Source: Clostridium sp. 26_21 | GTDB lineage: Bacteria; Bacillota; Clostridia; TANB77; CAG-508 | Assembly (NCBI GenBank): GCA_001915995.1 | Contig: MNRO01000010.1 | Coordinates: 1 to 55,391 of the forward strand | Reading direction: 5' to 3' | DNA: 55,391 bases | Part shown: piece after piece, positions 8,536 to 16,640 of the stretch | Layout: every line of letters starts with the position of its first letter | How positions within the stretch are numbered: the stretch's first letter is position 1 | The notes under the pieces: generated by a model | What the model was told of the DNA's origin: nothing | Databases searched by the model: none | What the model saw: the letters and a program-made list of their open reading frames with translations, nothing else | Translations under genes and position numbers: made by a program

Positions 8536-9483
8536 TTAACTATGTGGCATACTGCTTGAAGATGGATTACCAGAAGAAGGGTTATTAATATTTTCAAAGA
8601 ATGATATATCTTCATTTTTGTAAATAGCAGAATATAAGCCTTCTAAAATTTCTTTGCTTACTAATGGTATTTCAGAACCTTCTGCAACTGGTAAGTTTTT
8701 TATTATGTCATATAATGGTATGTTTTGTTCTTGTTTTGTTTTTACATTCCTAAATTTTATAGTATTATTTTCATTTGTTTTAAATAAAACATGGTCATTA
8801 GGTAATTCTATTAAATTTGATGTTGATATATATATATAATTTGTATCAATTGTTTTTGGTGTTTCAGTTTTTTTGTCAGTTATAGATTCATCAACATTAT
8901 TTGAAATTTTTACTTGTGGTTGAGGAACATAATTTGGTTTTCTTCCAAGCTCAACTCTATAATTACATTTACTATCATTTACTCTTAAATACCAACTATT
9001 AGCGAAATCATTTATTGGAATTTCGAAACTATAATTATATGTATCATTATGAACAATTAAAATAGGGTGTGTAACTTCAAAGAAGTTTTCTCCATATTGC
9101 TCAAGATATTTTTTTCTATCTTTATCTGAAATATCCCAATATACAAATAGTGTATTTGGTGTTTGATAAAGAATTTTTACGATAGTTTCATTATATCTAT
9201 ATGGTAATTCATAATGTTCAATTATAGATACTGGTTCAGTTTTTGTAGTTCTTTTTGTAGAAATTTTTGTTTTTGAAGTTTTGGCTTTACTTTTCTCAGA
9301 TTTTAAAGAAGTTGTAGTAACCTTTTTTGAACCTTTTTCTAGTTTCTTTATATTTTTTTCAGCATTTTTTATAATTGTTTTTACACTTGCTGGTATTTTT
9401 GGTGTTTCAGATTTTTTTTGAAATTTTTTTGAATCAATTTTATTTTTTGAAGATTTATTTAAATCATTAGTTTTTCTTGTCAT
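8536..9483 (-). CDS. DUF4912 domain protein, partner of the GH57 enzyme
   Basis: 315 residues, starting behind a consensus AGGAGG. Residues 1-90 are a Lys/Ser/Thr-rich low-complexity tail. A beta-rich DUF4912 domain follows (about 95-190), recognisable by LFVYWDISD and the W-Y-LRVND segment. The remainder is linker and a short C-terminal helical part. DUF4912 proteins resemble carbohydrate-binding Ig-like modules and often lie beside GH57 and glycosyltransferase genes, so a role in organising alpha-glucan metabolism is inferred. The basic tail might bind polysaccharide or nucleic acid. It is first in a two-gene unit with its own promoter. Confidence 0.75.
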   Translation of the reverse strand: MTRKTNDLNKSSKNKIDSKKFQKKSETPKIPASVKTIIKNAEKNIKKLEKGSKKVTTTSLKSEKSKAKTSKTKISTKRTTKTEPVSIIEHYELPYRYNETIVKILYQTPNTLFVYWDISDKDRKKYLEQYGENFFEVTHPILIVHNDTYNYSFEIPINDFANSWYLRVNDSKCNYRVELGRKPNYVPQPQVKISNNVDESITDKKTETPKTIDTNYIYISTSNLIELPNDHVLFKTNENNTIKFRNVKTKQEQNIPLYDIIKNLPVAEGSEIPLVSKEILEGLYSAIYKNEDISFFENINNPSSGNPSSSSMPHS

Positions 9484-9521
9484 TTCTTCCTCCTAGGTAT
9501 TTATTCTCAATATTTATTACT

Positions 9522-9550
9522 ATAATATAACAAATATAAAATAAATTCAA
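9522..9550 (-). promoter_or_regulatory. SigA-type promoter for the DUF4912-GH57 unit
   Basis: Minus strand: TTGAAT (9545-9550), a 17-base spacer, TATTAT (9522-9527). The SD AGGAGG follows about 25 bases downstream of the -10. Confidence 0.5.
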
Positions 9551-9628
9551 GTGAAATAATATAATTAAATAAAAAAATTTTTCTAAAAATAAGAAGATTG
9601 ATATAAAATAAAAAAATTATAAAAATAC

Positions 9629-9658
9629 TTGACAAATTCCTATTAATGGTTGTATAAT
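9629..9658 (+). promoter_or_regulatory. SigA-type promoter of infC-rpmI-rplT
   Basis: TTGACA (9629-9634), an 18-base spacer, TATAAT (9653-9658). Both hexamers are perfect matches. It starts a leader of about 165 bases. Confidence 0.75.
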
Positions 9659-9664
9659 AATTAT

Positions 9665-9797
9665 TGTTACAAGAAGAAGTTTCCACTTCTCACCTTAACT
9701 CATAGGGAAAAGGTTAGAAATTTAGATTTATTATTATGTAAAAAAATATATCTATATTTATGTGGAATTGACTTGTATCAAAGTCAATTTTTTTATT
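9665..9797 (+). promoter_or_regulatory. infC leader with intrinsic attenuator (L20-leader type)
   Basis: After the promoter comes a small hairpin (GAAG-TTTCCA-CTTC), then a CACCTTAACTC...GGTTAG segment that can fold back on itself. A strong terminator follows: AATTGACTT (9766-9774) pairs with AAGTCAATT (9781-9789) before a T-run. The terminator lies 35 bases before the infC SD, so read-through must be controlled. In Bacillus subtilis the same operon is autoregulated by L20 through such a leader. Equivalence here is inferred from position and architecture. Confidence 0.65.
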
Positions 9798-9832
9798 TTA
9801 TAAAAATTGAAAAACATTAGGAGGTGTTTTAT

Positions 9833-10345
9833 ATAAAACAAGAATTACCAATAAATGGTCAGATAAAAGCCAAAGAAGTTCAATTAATTAGTGATAATGG
9901 AGAAAAATTAGGGATGCTACCAATTGCAAGAGCATTAGAAATAGCAGAAGAAAAGAAACTAGATTTAGTATTAGTTTCACCAAATGCACAAGTTCCTGTA
10001 TGTAAAATAATGAATTATGGAAAATACAAATTTGAACAAGCTAAAAAAGAAAAAGAAGCAAAAAAGAAACAAAAAGTTCAAGAAACAAAGGAATTAAGAA
10101 TAACTCCAAATATTGAAGAACATGATTTTGGATTTAAAGCAAAAAATGCTAAGAAATTTATTGAAGATGGAAATAAAGTAAAAATTACTGTTAGATTTAG
10201 AGGAAGAGAACTAAATAATGTAAAAATGGGAGAAAATGTATTAAACGATTTTGCAAAAGAACTTGAAGATGTAGCAGTAGTTGAAAAAGCCCCAAAATTA
10301 GAGGGAAAAAATATGTTTATTATACTTGCTAAAAAAGCTAATTAA
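9833..10345 (+). CDS. infC: Translation initiation factor IF-3, probably starting at AUA
   Basis: 170 residues if read from AUA 9833. The SD AGGAGG occupies 9819-9824, eight bases before that codon. A GTG at 9824 overlaps the SD and cannot be the start. The protein begins (M)KQELPINGQIKAKEV, matching the usual IF-3 N-terminus. Both domains and the linker are present: the N-terminal domain with EKLGMLPIARALEIAEE, a Lys/Glu-rich linker, and the C-terminal domain with KITVRFRGRE. IF-3 keeps 30S subunits free and checks start codons. Its own non-AUG start in many bacteria lets the factor repress its synthesis. First gene of the infC-rpmI-rplT operon. Confidence 0.95.
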   Translation: MKQELPINGQIKAKEVQLISDNGEKLGMLPIARALEIAEEKKLDLVLVSPNAQVPVCKIMNYGKYKFEQAKKEKEAKKKQKVQETKELRITPNIEEHDFGFKAKNAKKFIEDGNKVKITVRFRGRELNNVKMGENVLNDFAKELEDVAVVEKAPKLEGKNMFIILAKKAN

Positions 10346-10383
10346 AGCTTATAATATAAAAACAATTGAAAGGAGCAATTACA

Positions 10384-10587
10384 ATGCCAAAATTAAAAAC
10401 AAACAAAGCTGCAAAGAAAAGATATTCTTTAACAGCAACAGGTAAAGTAAAAAGAACAACAGCTAATAGAAGACACTTATTAGCAAACAAAACAAAAAGA
10501 CAAAAATTATCAAGCAGACGCCCAGGTGCTTATGCAGATAAAACATGTGAAAATACAATTAAAAAATTATTACCATATGGTAACTAA
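10384..10587 (+). CDS. rpmI: Ribosomal protein bL35
   Basis: 67 residues beginning MPKLKTNKAAKKRY, the conserved L35 start, with AAAGGAG placed correctly before ATG 10384. A Met six codons upstream has no SD and was not used. The protein is very basic, with the KRQKLSSRR segment typical of the family. It lies between infC and rplT in the standard order and is translated from the same transcript under leader control. Confidence 0.97.
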   Translation: MPKLKTNKAAKKRYSLTATGKVKRTTANRRHLLANKTKRQKLSSRRPGAYADKTCENTIKKLLPYGN

Positions 10588-10606
10588 AATAGGGAGGGAA
10601 TAATAA

Positions 10607-10957
10607 ATGGCAAGAGTAAAATCAGCAATGACAACAAGAGCTAGACATAAAAAAGTATTAAAACAAGCAAAAGGATATTATGGTGCAAAACACTATAGAT
10701 TTAGAAATGCAAATCAAGCAGTATTAAAATCATTATCATATGCATATGTTGGAAGAAAAGATAAAAAGAGTGATTTCAGAAAACTATGGATAGCAAGAAT
10801 AAATGCTGCTGCAAGAATGAATGGAACAACATATAGCAAATTAATAGCTGGATTAAAGAAAGCTAATGTAACAGTAAACAGAAAAATGTTATCAGAAATC
10901 GCTATAAATGATCCAAAAGCATTTACAGAAATTGCTACAATAGCAAAAAATGCTTAA
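10607..10957 (+). CDS. rplT: Ribosomal protein bL20
   Basis: 116 residues, ATG with AGGGAGG upstream. The protein starts MARVKSAMTTRARHKKVLKQAKGYYG, cut here to its recognisable first part ARHKKVLKQAKGYYG, and contains RKLWIARINAAAR. It binds 23S rRNA early in 50S assembly and in Bacillus also represses this operon by binding the leader. A terminator follows, so the operon ends here. Confidence 0.97.
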   Translation: MARVKSAMTTRARHKKVLKQAKGYYGAKHYRFRNANQAVLKSLSYAYVGRKDKKSDFRKLWIARINAAARMNGTTYSKLIAGLKKANVTVNRKMLSEIAINDPKAFTEIATIAKNA

Positions 10958-10970
10958 TTTAGAGAAGGAA

Positions 10971-11012
10971 AAGGGGCTTTATCTTGAAATATGAGATGTT
11001 AAGCGCCTTTTT
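10971..11012 (+). terminator. Terminator after rplT
   Basis: Imperfect stem formed by AAGGGGCTT-TATCT and AGAT-GTT-AAGCGCCTT, running into TTTTTAT. It closes the infC-rpmI-rplT operon. Confidence 0.65.
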
Positions 11013-11042
11013 ATGTTATTCAACAAAAATAAGGAGATACAT

Positions 11043-11636
11043 ATGAATATAGGGGTAGATATAGATGGAGTTTTAACAGATTTAGAAAGAATGGCATTAG
11101 ATTTTGGAACAAAAATGTGTGTTGAAGAAAATATACCAATAGAATTAGATTTGAGTAAATATTGGGAAATTGATAAATATAATTGGACTAAAAAACAAGA
11201 AGAATTATTTTGGAATAAGAATCTTGTTCCATATGTTGTTGAAAGTATGCCAAGAAAATTTGCACCACAAATATTGGAAAAGCTTCAAGAAGAAGGAAAT
11301 AAGATTTTTATAATTACAGCTAGAAATGAAAGTGGAATGCCATCTGAATATGAAGGAAAAATGCAAGAATTAACTCAAAAATGGTTATCAGATAATTATA
11401 TAAAATATGAAAAAATAATATTTGCAGATGATGAAAATAAATTGAGTAATTGTATTGAAAACAATATTGATGTTATGATAGAAGATAGTCCTATAAATAT
11501 AAAAAATATATCACAAAAAATAAAAGTTATAAAATTTGATTGCCAATATAATAAAAATATAAATGGAGAAAATATATTAACAGCATATAGTTGGTATCAT
11601 ATATATGACATAATAAGAAAGCTTAATACAAAATAG
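11043..11636 (+). CDS. HAD-superfamily nucleotidase (NT5C-like 5'(3')-deoxyribonucleotidase)
   Basis: 197 residues from ATG 11043, chosen for the AAGGAG at 11031. HAD motif I is D-I-D-G-V (residues about 6-10, nucleophile Asp in GVDIDGVLTD), motif II is the IITARN Thr, and the late motif is EDSP with a conserved acidic pair. The layout fits the NT5C family that removes phosphate from (deoxy)nucleoside monophosphates in the cytoplasm, but other small HAD phosphatases share it. It has no obvious operon partner: rplT's terminator lies before it and the convergent spoVA operon after it. Confidence 0.7.
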   Translation: MNIGVDIDGVLTDLERMALDFGTKMCVEENIPIELDLSKYWEIDKYNWTKKQEELFWNKNLVPYVVESMPRKFAPQILEKLQEEGNKIFIITARNESGMPSEYEGKMQELTQKWLSDNYIKYEKIIFADDENKLSNCIENNIDVMIEDSPINIKNISQKIKVIKFDCQYNKNINGENILTAYSWYHIYDIIRKLNTK

Positions 11637-11656
11637 TATTAAGCTATTCTTTTTTT
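11620..11656. terminator. Terminator between the nucleotidase and spoVAE
   Basis: A perfect 10-bp stem AGCTTAATAC/GTATTAAGCT followed by a T-rich tract on the plus strand. It spans the nucleotidase stop codon and lies at the 3' end of the convergent spoVA operon, so it may serve both. Confidence 0.8.
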
Positions 11657-12030
11657 ATTTTTGGCTTTGATATTAAAGAAGCAATATATCCAAAAAATAC
11701 AGCAGCAGCTATTCCTCCAGCAGAAGCAGTGATTCCACCTGTAAAAGCACCAACAAAACCATATTCTTTAACTCCTTTAATTGCACCTTTTGCTAGATTG
11801 TATCCAAAACCTGTAAGAGGAACAGTAGCACCAGCACCTGCAAAGTCAACTAAATATTGATAAATTCCAAGACCTCCTAAAATACAACCAATAGTTACAA
11901 AAGCTACTAAAATACGAGCTGGTGTAAGTTTTGTTTTATCAATTAATATTTGTCCAATAACACAAATGATTCCACCTGTACAAAAACATCTTAATAGTTG
12001 TAACCAATCAATATTCTGTAACCATTCCAT
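11644..12030 (-). CDS. spoVAE: Stage V sporulation protein AE (SpoVAE/SpoVAEB)
   Basis: 128 residues, small polytopic membrane protein with about four helices. The family segments GGIICVIGQILIDKTKLTPARILV and DFAGAGATVPLTGFG are recognisable (given here only in part: GQILIDKTKLTPARI and GAGATVPLTGFG). SpoVA proteins form the inner-forespore-membrane channel that imports dipicolinate with calcium during sporulation and releases it on germination. It is the last gene of spoVAC-spoVAD-spoVAE. The SD is AAAGGATC. Confidence 0.92.
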   Translation of the reverse strand: MEWLQNIDWLQLLRCFCTGGIICVIGQILIDKTKLTPARILVAFVTIGCILGGLGIYQYLVDFAGAGATVPLTGFGYNLAKGAIKGVKEYGFVGAFTGGITASAGGIAAAVFFGYIASLISKPKIKKE

Positions 12031-12051
12031 AAAATCACGATCCTTTCTTTT

Positions 12052-13053
12052 TTATATTTCAATACTAATAGCATGAGCAATTCCAGGAATAGATTCACCT
12101 TGTTGAGAAGAAGTTGAATTTGTTAAAGCACCAGTAGCAATTAATAATAGTTTTTTTATTTTTTGTTCTTTTAATTGTTTGTAAAAATAACCTGAAAAGA
12201 CACTTGCACAACATCCACAACCACTTCCGCCAGAATGTGTATCTTGGTTTTGCTTATCAAAAATCATAACACCACAATCATTATAATTATTTTTGATGTT
12301 AAATCCTTTATCAGCAGATAATTCTAATAAAATATTTTTGCCAATATGACCTAAATCACCTGTGATAATTGCATCATAATAATTTGGGGAACGACCAGTA
12401 TCATTAAAATGGCATATTAATGTATCTAATGCGGCAGGAGTCATAGCTGCTCCCATATTGTTAGCATCTTTAATTCCCATATCGACTATTTTTCCACTTG
12501 TTATATGTGTAATGTAAGGACCATTTCCATTTTTGGATAATACAGCTGCGCCTGCACCAGTTACAGTCCATTGAGATGTTGGTGGTCTTTGATTACCTAA
12601 TTCAAGAGGAAATCTAAATTGTTTTTCAGCACTACAAAAATGACTTGAAGCGGCACAAATTACATTTTGAGCACAACTTTCAGTGAAAACAGCTCCAAGG
12701 CTTAAACCTTCAACAAAAGTTGAACAAGCGCCAAAAATTCCTATAAATGGGATGTTTAATTCTCTTAGTCCAAAGCTAGAAGAAATACATTGATTAAGTA
12801 AGTCACCAGCAAAACAATATTCAATATCTGATGAAGCAATTCCTGATTTTGAAATAGCCATGTTTACAGTTTCTTTTATAATCTTACTTTCAGACTTTTC
12901 CCAAGTTTTTTCTCCCCAGAATTCATCATCTAAGCATTGATCAAAATATTGAGCTAAAGGACCATTTGCTTCTTTTGGACCAACGATTGAAGCGACACTA
13001 ACAATAGAAGGGGGAACGTCAAATTTTATAGTTTGTTTTCCTAATTTTTTCAT
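12052..13053 (-). CDS. spoVAD: Stage V sporulation protein AD (SpoVAD)
   Basis: 333 residues with a thiolase/ketosynthase fold. Hallmarks are GEKTWEKSESK, GIFGACSTFVEGL and the HSGGSGCGCCASVFSGY segment near residue 275. SpoVAD binds dipicolinic acid directly on the spore inner membrane and works with SpoVAC and SpoVAEB in its transport. The SD AAAGGATTTG precedes the ATG, and the 21-base gap to spoVAE shows one transcript. Nothing is missing relative to the family length of about 335-340. Confidence 0.96.
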   Translation of the reverse strand: MKKLGKQTIKFDVPPSIVSVASIVGPKEANGPLAQYFDQCLDDEFWGEKTWEKSESKIIKETVNMAISKSGIASSDIEYCFAGDLLNQCISSSFGLRELNIPFIGIFGACSTFVEGLSLGAVFTESCAQNVICAASSHFCSAEKQFRFPLELGNQRPPTSQWTVTGAGAAVLSKNGNGPYITHITSGKIVDMGIKDANNMGAAMTPAALDTLICHFNDTGRSPNYYDAIITGDLGHIGKNILLELSADKGFNIKNNYNDCGVMIFDKQNQDTHSGGSGCGCCASVFSGYFYKQLKEQKIKKLLLIATGALTNSTSSQQGESIPGIAHAISIEI

Positions 13054-13078
13054 ATATAATCAAATCCTTTCTTAAAAA

Positions 13079-13543
13079 TTAAACAAGAGTAATTGCTTGG
13101 GTATTAAAAATCAAATATACAATTCCTACTATAATAGATGTAGAAATACCAAAAACTAATACAGGACCTGCAACAGTAAACATTTTTCCACCAACACCCA
13201 TAACATAGCCTTCAGATTTATATTCCATTGCAGGTGAAACAATCGAGTTTGCAAAACCTGTGATAGGAATTAAAGAACCAGCACCCGCAAACTTTCCAAT
13301 TTTATTAAAAATGTTTAATCCTGTCAAAAAAGCACTAATACCAATTAAAATAATAGAAACAATTGTGCCAGAAATTTCTTGCGAAAGTCCACGAGATTTG
13401 CAGATATTTAATATAATTTGTCCAATTGAACAAATTAATCCACCAACCCAAAAAGCATTTATACAATTTTTCAAAATAGGTGAATTTGGTGACTTTTTAT
13501 CAACATAATTTTGATATTCTTTTTTTGAATCTAACGGTTTCAT
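13079..13543 (-). CDS. spoVAC: Stage V sporulation protein AC (SpoVAC)
   Basis: 154 residues from ATG 13543, placed behind GGAGGG. An upstream in-frame ATG at 13600 lies beyond the likely promoter and was rejected. Family segments are FWVGGLICSIGQ, IPITGFANSIVSPA and EGYVMGVGGKMF. SpoVAC is the mechanosensitive-channel-like membrane subunit of the dipicolinate transporter. It begins the spoVAC-AD-AE operon, divergent from the pilus operon. Confidence 0.93.
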   Translation of the reverse strand: MKPLDSKKEYQNYVDKKSPNSPILKNCINAFWVGGLICSIGQIILNICKSRGLSQEISGTIVSIILIGISAFLTGLNIFNKIGKFAGAGSLIPITGFANSIVSPAMEYKSEGYVMGVGGKMFTVAGPVLVFGISTSIIVGIVYLIFNTQAITLV

Positions 13544-13569
13544 AAATCCCTCCATAATAATGTTTTTAT

Positions 13570-13598
13570 TAGTGTTTCCAATAAAAAAATAAATATCC
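13570..13598 (-). promoter_or_regulatory. Candidate sigma-G promoter of the spoVA operon
   Basis: Minus strand: GGATA (13594-13598; GNATR pattern), a 17-base spacer, AACACTA (13570-13576; close to CATnnTA). Same spacing as the gpr candidate. The leader to the spoVAC SD would be short. Confidence 0.4.
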
Positions 13599-13611
13599 AT
13601 ATTTTTTGCAA

Positions 13612-13661
13612 TATTACATTAATATTACAAAAATATTACAAATAAGACAACTGTATTACAG
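13612..13661 (+). promoter_or_regulatory. Tandem TATTAC repeats with 11-bp period upstream of the pil operon
   Basis: TATTAC occurs at 13612, 13623 and 13634 in exact 11-bp steps, and again at 13654 inside the palindrome CTGTATTACAG (13651-13661). The array ends 15 bases before the -35 hexamer. Similar arrays precede sepF and rsmD. The spacing is that of OmpR-family operators. Confidence 0.5.
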
Positions 13662-13675
13662 TTTATCGAAAAATA

Positions 13676-13703
13676 TTGACTTTTATCGTAAAAAGTATAA
13701 AAT
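13676..13703 (+). promoter_or_regulatory. SigA-type promoter of the type IV pilus operon
   Basis: TTGACT (13676-13681), a 16-base spacer, TAAAAT (13698-13703). The start codon of the first pilus gene is 33 bases downstream, with AAGGAGG between. Confidence 0.55.
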
Positions 13704-13736
13704 AAATATATATGCAATAAAGATAAGGAGGAAAAA

Positions 13737-15362
13737 ATGGCTAGTTATTTAGGCTTGTATATTGAAGATAATATCATAAAATATGCCAAAGTTTCTAAGG
13801 TAAAAGAAGAATTTAAAATAGATACATTTGGAATAAAATTTTATTCAAATATAAAAGAAGCAATAAACCAAATAGTACAAGAAACCAATAGCTTAAAAAT
13901 ACCAATAAGTGTAAATTTGGTAAATGAAAATTACCAGTATTTTAGCATGTTTTCTCAATTAAGTAAAAACGATTTAGACAAAGCAATAAAAATGGAATTT
14001 GAGTCATATTGTACAGAAAAAGGGTACAATCCAAATTTTTTAGAGACAAGATATGCTGTATCAGATGATCCAACAACACCTGAAAAAATAAAGGTAATAA
14101 ATATTAGTGAAAATACTGTAGAATTAGACAAAATAAAGGGAAATTTTGAGGGATTAAAACTTTCAAATATAGTTCCAGTATCAATGTCTATTCCTAATAT
14201 TGCAGATTTGAACCCAAAGGAAAATTCTATAATAGTTAATTTAGAAGGAAAAACAACAGTAACAACAATGCATGGAAATTGTGTTTTTGATATTCAAACA
14301 TTTGACGAAGGTAGCTCTATGATATTATCAAATATTATCCAAAAAGAAAATTCATATGCAAAAGCATATGATGTGTTGAGAAATACGACAATCTATACAA
14401 GTGAAGAAACTGTTACTGCAAATTTTGATGATGATGAACAAGCTAAATATTTAGAAGAAATTTTACCCGTATTATATACAGTTTTAAACAATGTTCAAAA
14501 AATTGTTGCAAGTAGTCTTGAAAAAATTGATAAAATATATATAACAGGTACATTATCATGTATTAATAATATAGATTTATATTTTCAAGAATATTTTGGG
14601 GATTCTGCAAGATGTGAAATATTAAAACCATCAATAATTACAAATAATCAAAAAGATGTAAATATTAAAGAATATATTGAAGTAAACTCTGCAATTTCTT
14701 TAGCAATTCAGGGACTTGGACAAGGAATTAAAGGAATTAGTTTTAAACAAGACCTATTGAAAATGGATTTGAAAGATTTGTTTAAAGCAAAACCTACAAC
14801 AGTAAAAAGAAAACCAAAGATTAATAAAGAATTCTTTAAGTTTGATAAAAAAGTAACAACTTCAGAAACATGGGTATTAAGAGCTTGTGTTGTAATGGTT
14901 ATTTTCATATTTGCTTATATTGTTTTTTCAAAAATATTATTAGGCCAAATTGAAGAAAAAAAGAAAGAAACGCAAAATGCTATAACATCAATAAAAAATG
15001 AAATATCTCAAGTTTCAAAAGATACAACAACATTAAATAATAAATTAACAGAATATTCTACATTAATAAAACAATTAAATACAATAAATGGAAAAATAAG
15101 TGATGTAACAGCAAATAAGTATTTAATTCCAAATTTATTAGAACAAATAGCAAGAAGCATTGATGAATCAGTACAAATAACATCAATTTCTAATCCATAT
15201 GATAAACATATTGTTATACAAGCACAATCAAGTCAATATCAAGGACTAGGATATTTCAAAACAAAATTGCAAATTAATAACATATTAACAAATGTTGTGG
15301 CAGGAGGAAGTATGAAACAAGGCAATTTAATAACTGTAACGATAGAAGGTGATTTACCATGA
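13737..15362 (+). CDS. Type IV pilus PilM-PilN fusion protein
   Basis: 541 residues. Residues 1 to about 340 form a PilM-like actin/FtsA-fold domain. A single membrane helix follows at about 383-402, then a coiled coil (about 405-450) and a C-terminal ferredoxin-like PilN domain (about 465-541). PilM and PilN are usually separate: PilM sits on the cytoplasmic face and grips the short tail of the membrane protein PilN. Here they are one chain, which fixes that interaction. It is the first gene of the pilus operon, behind AAGGAGG, and its last four bases overlap the PilO start (ATGA). Confidence 0.8.
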   Translation: MASYLGLYIEDNIIKYAKVSKVKEEFKIDTFGIKFYSNIKEAINQIVQETNSLKIPISVNLVNENYQYFSMFSQLSKNDLDKAIKMEFESYCTEKGYNPNFLETRYAVSDDPTTPEKIKVINISENTVELDKIKGNFEGLKLSNIVPVSMSIPNIADLNPKENSIIVNLEGKTTVTTMHGNCVFDIQTFDEGSSMILSNIIQKENSYAKAYDVLRNTTIYTSEETVTANFDDDEQAKYLEEILPVLYTVLNNVQKIVASSLEKIDKIYITGTLSCINNIDLYFQEYFGDSARCEILKPSIITNNQKDVNIKEYIEVNSAISLAIQGLGQGIKGISFKQDLLKMDLKDLFKAKPTTVKRKPKINKEFFKFDKKVTTSETWVLRACVVMVIFIFAYIVFSKILLGQIEEKKKETQNAITSIKNEISQVSKDTTTLNNKLTEYSTLIKQLNTINGKISDVTANKYLIPNLLEQIARSIDESVQITSISNPYDKHIVIQAQSSQYQGLGYFKTKLQINNILTNVVAGGSMKQGNLITVTIEGDLP

Positions 15363-16150
15363 GAAAATTGATATTAGATTTATTATTATTTCTATTAATT
15401 TTTGGTGCTGGCTGGATTGTAATTAAAGGAGTAAATGTTTCTGGACTTGAAATAGATAGTTATTCAGAAATTGCAGCACAAAACAATGAACTTGATAAAT
15501 TAATTCAAGAAGCTAATAATCAAAAAGATAATATATATACGCGACAAAAATCAATACTAGAATCTTCATATAAAACATTAGTTTCTGAAAAAGAAAGTTA
15601 TCAAGAACTTCTTGATGCTGGAGTTGATAGTAATGGTATTCCGTTAAGTAAAATTCAAGAATATGAAATAGAAAAAATATGGATAACATTAGGAAATTAT
15701 GCAAAAGAGAAGGGCGTAGATTTAAAACTAGAAATAAAAGTAAATAACTCAGTTTCAGGTACATATGATTTGAATTTTACAGTAGATGGTTCATATAGTG
15801 GAATTGTAGATTTTATAAGAGCAATTCAAGGAGATAATACATTAGTGTTCAAAATTGATGAGTTCAAATTAGTTGCTAAACAATCAAATGCAGAAACAGA
15901 AAATGTAACAGAAGATAATACTCAAATAACACAAGAAACAGCAAATACAGAAACAGATGATTCTCAGAATACTACTAAAAATAATGATGTTGTTAGTTTA
16001 ACAGCAACATTTGTATGTAAAGATATAAAACTTAATATTGTTGAAACAGTTGAAGATAATACAAATTCATCAGATACAGCTTCAACAACAGAAAGTACAA
16101 CACAATCTTCAAGTACAGCTACAAATGGAAGTACACAAACAACAAATTAA
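15359..16150 (+). CDS. pilO: PilO-like type IV pilus inner-membrane protein
   Basis: 263 residues. One membrane helix near the N-terminus (about 4-24) is followed by a coiled coil (about 35-75), a ferredoxin-like domain, and a long Thr/Ser/Glu/Asn-rich low-complexity part broken by a final beta segment. This order is the PilO plan; PilO pairs with PilN to form the alignment platform. It overlaps the preceding fusion gene by four bases, indicating coupled translation. The Thr-rich tail (about residues 180-263) is longer than usual and may reach into the wall. Confidence 0.7.
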   Translation: MRKLILDLLLFLLIFGAGWIVIKGVNVSGLEIDSYSEIAAQNNELDKLIQEANNQKDNIYTRQKSILESSYKTLVSEKESYQELLDAGVDSNGIPLSKIQEYEIEKIWITLGNYAKEKGVDLKLEIKVNNSVSGTYDLNFTVDGSYSGIVDFIRAIQGDNTLVFKIDEFKLVAKQSNAETENVTEDNTQITQETANTETDDSQNTTKNNDVVSLTATFVCKDIKLNIVETVEDNTNSSDTASTTESTTQSSSTATNGSTQTTN

Positions 16151-16180
16151 AATACTATTTTTAGAGGAAAGGAGTTTTTT

Positions 16181-16558
16181 ATGTCATACGTCAAAGAAAT
16201 AATAATTTCTCTTTTAGCTTGTTTAATAGTTTTAATAGGCCTAAGTTTAGCTTTTTATAGATTTATTCCTAACAATAAAATTATTCCTGAACCAATAGTA
16301 TATCAAGCAAATGAAGAAATTCAAAAAGAACTAAAAACAGAAGTTCAAAATGATTCTGATAAAATAGTAAAAACTTATGAAATTACAGCAAATGATTTGG
16401 AAAAATATCAAACAAATAAAGAATATGTACCAGGAAAGAAAAATCCGTTTGCACCAGCATCAGATTCAAATTCTTATACAGGTTCATCAAATAATAGTTC
16501 AAATGGTTCTTCATCAAATAATGGTGGATCATTATTCGAAAAACCTGGTACAAAATAA
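16181..16558 (+). CDS. Small pilus-operon membrane protein in the PilP position
   Basis: 125 residues, SD AAAGGAG. One N-terminal membrane helix (about 7-27), then an exported tail containing GKKNPFAP near residue 86, a phrase common just before the folded domain in PilP-type proteins, and a Ser/Asn/Gly-rich end. No folded C-terminal domain remains, as expected in a Gram-positive without an outer-membrane secretin to contact. The role is therefore inferred from position after PilO and from the NPF motif only. Confidence 0.5.
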   Translation: MSYVKEIIISLLACLIVLIGLSLAFYRFIPNNKIIPEPIVYQANEEIQKELKTEVQNDSDKIVKTYEITANDLEKYQTNKEYVPGKKNPFAPASDSNSYTGSSNNSSNGSSSNNGGSLFEKPGTK

Positions 16559-16640
16559 GGGAAACCTTACATAAATTTGTTATTTAGATTTATATATATA
16601 ATCTGTATTTTACAGAAGATAGAAGGGAGGAATTATTTTT

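Noticed and set aside
13544..13600. ATG at 13600 as the spoVAC start
   Set aside because: The GGAGGG at about 13550 serves ATG 13543, and the likely promoter lies downstream of 13600.
13651..13661. Palindrome CTGTATTACAG as a LexA (SOS) box
   Set aside because: It resembles the proteobacterial CTGT-N8-ACAG only superficially, with wrong spacing; Firmicutes LexA sites look like GAAC-N4-GTTC. It is better explained as part of the TATTAC array.
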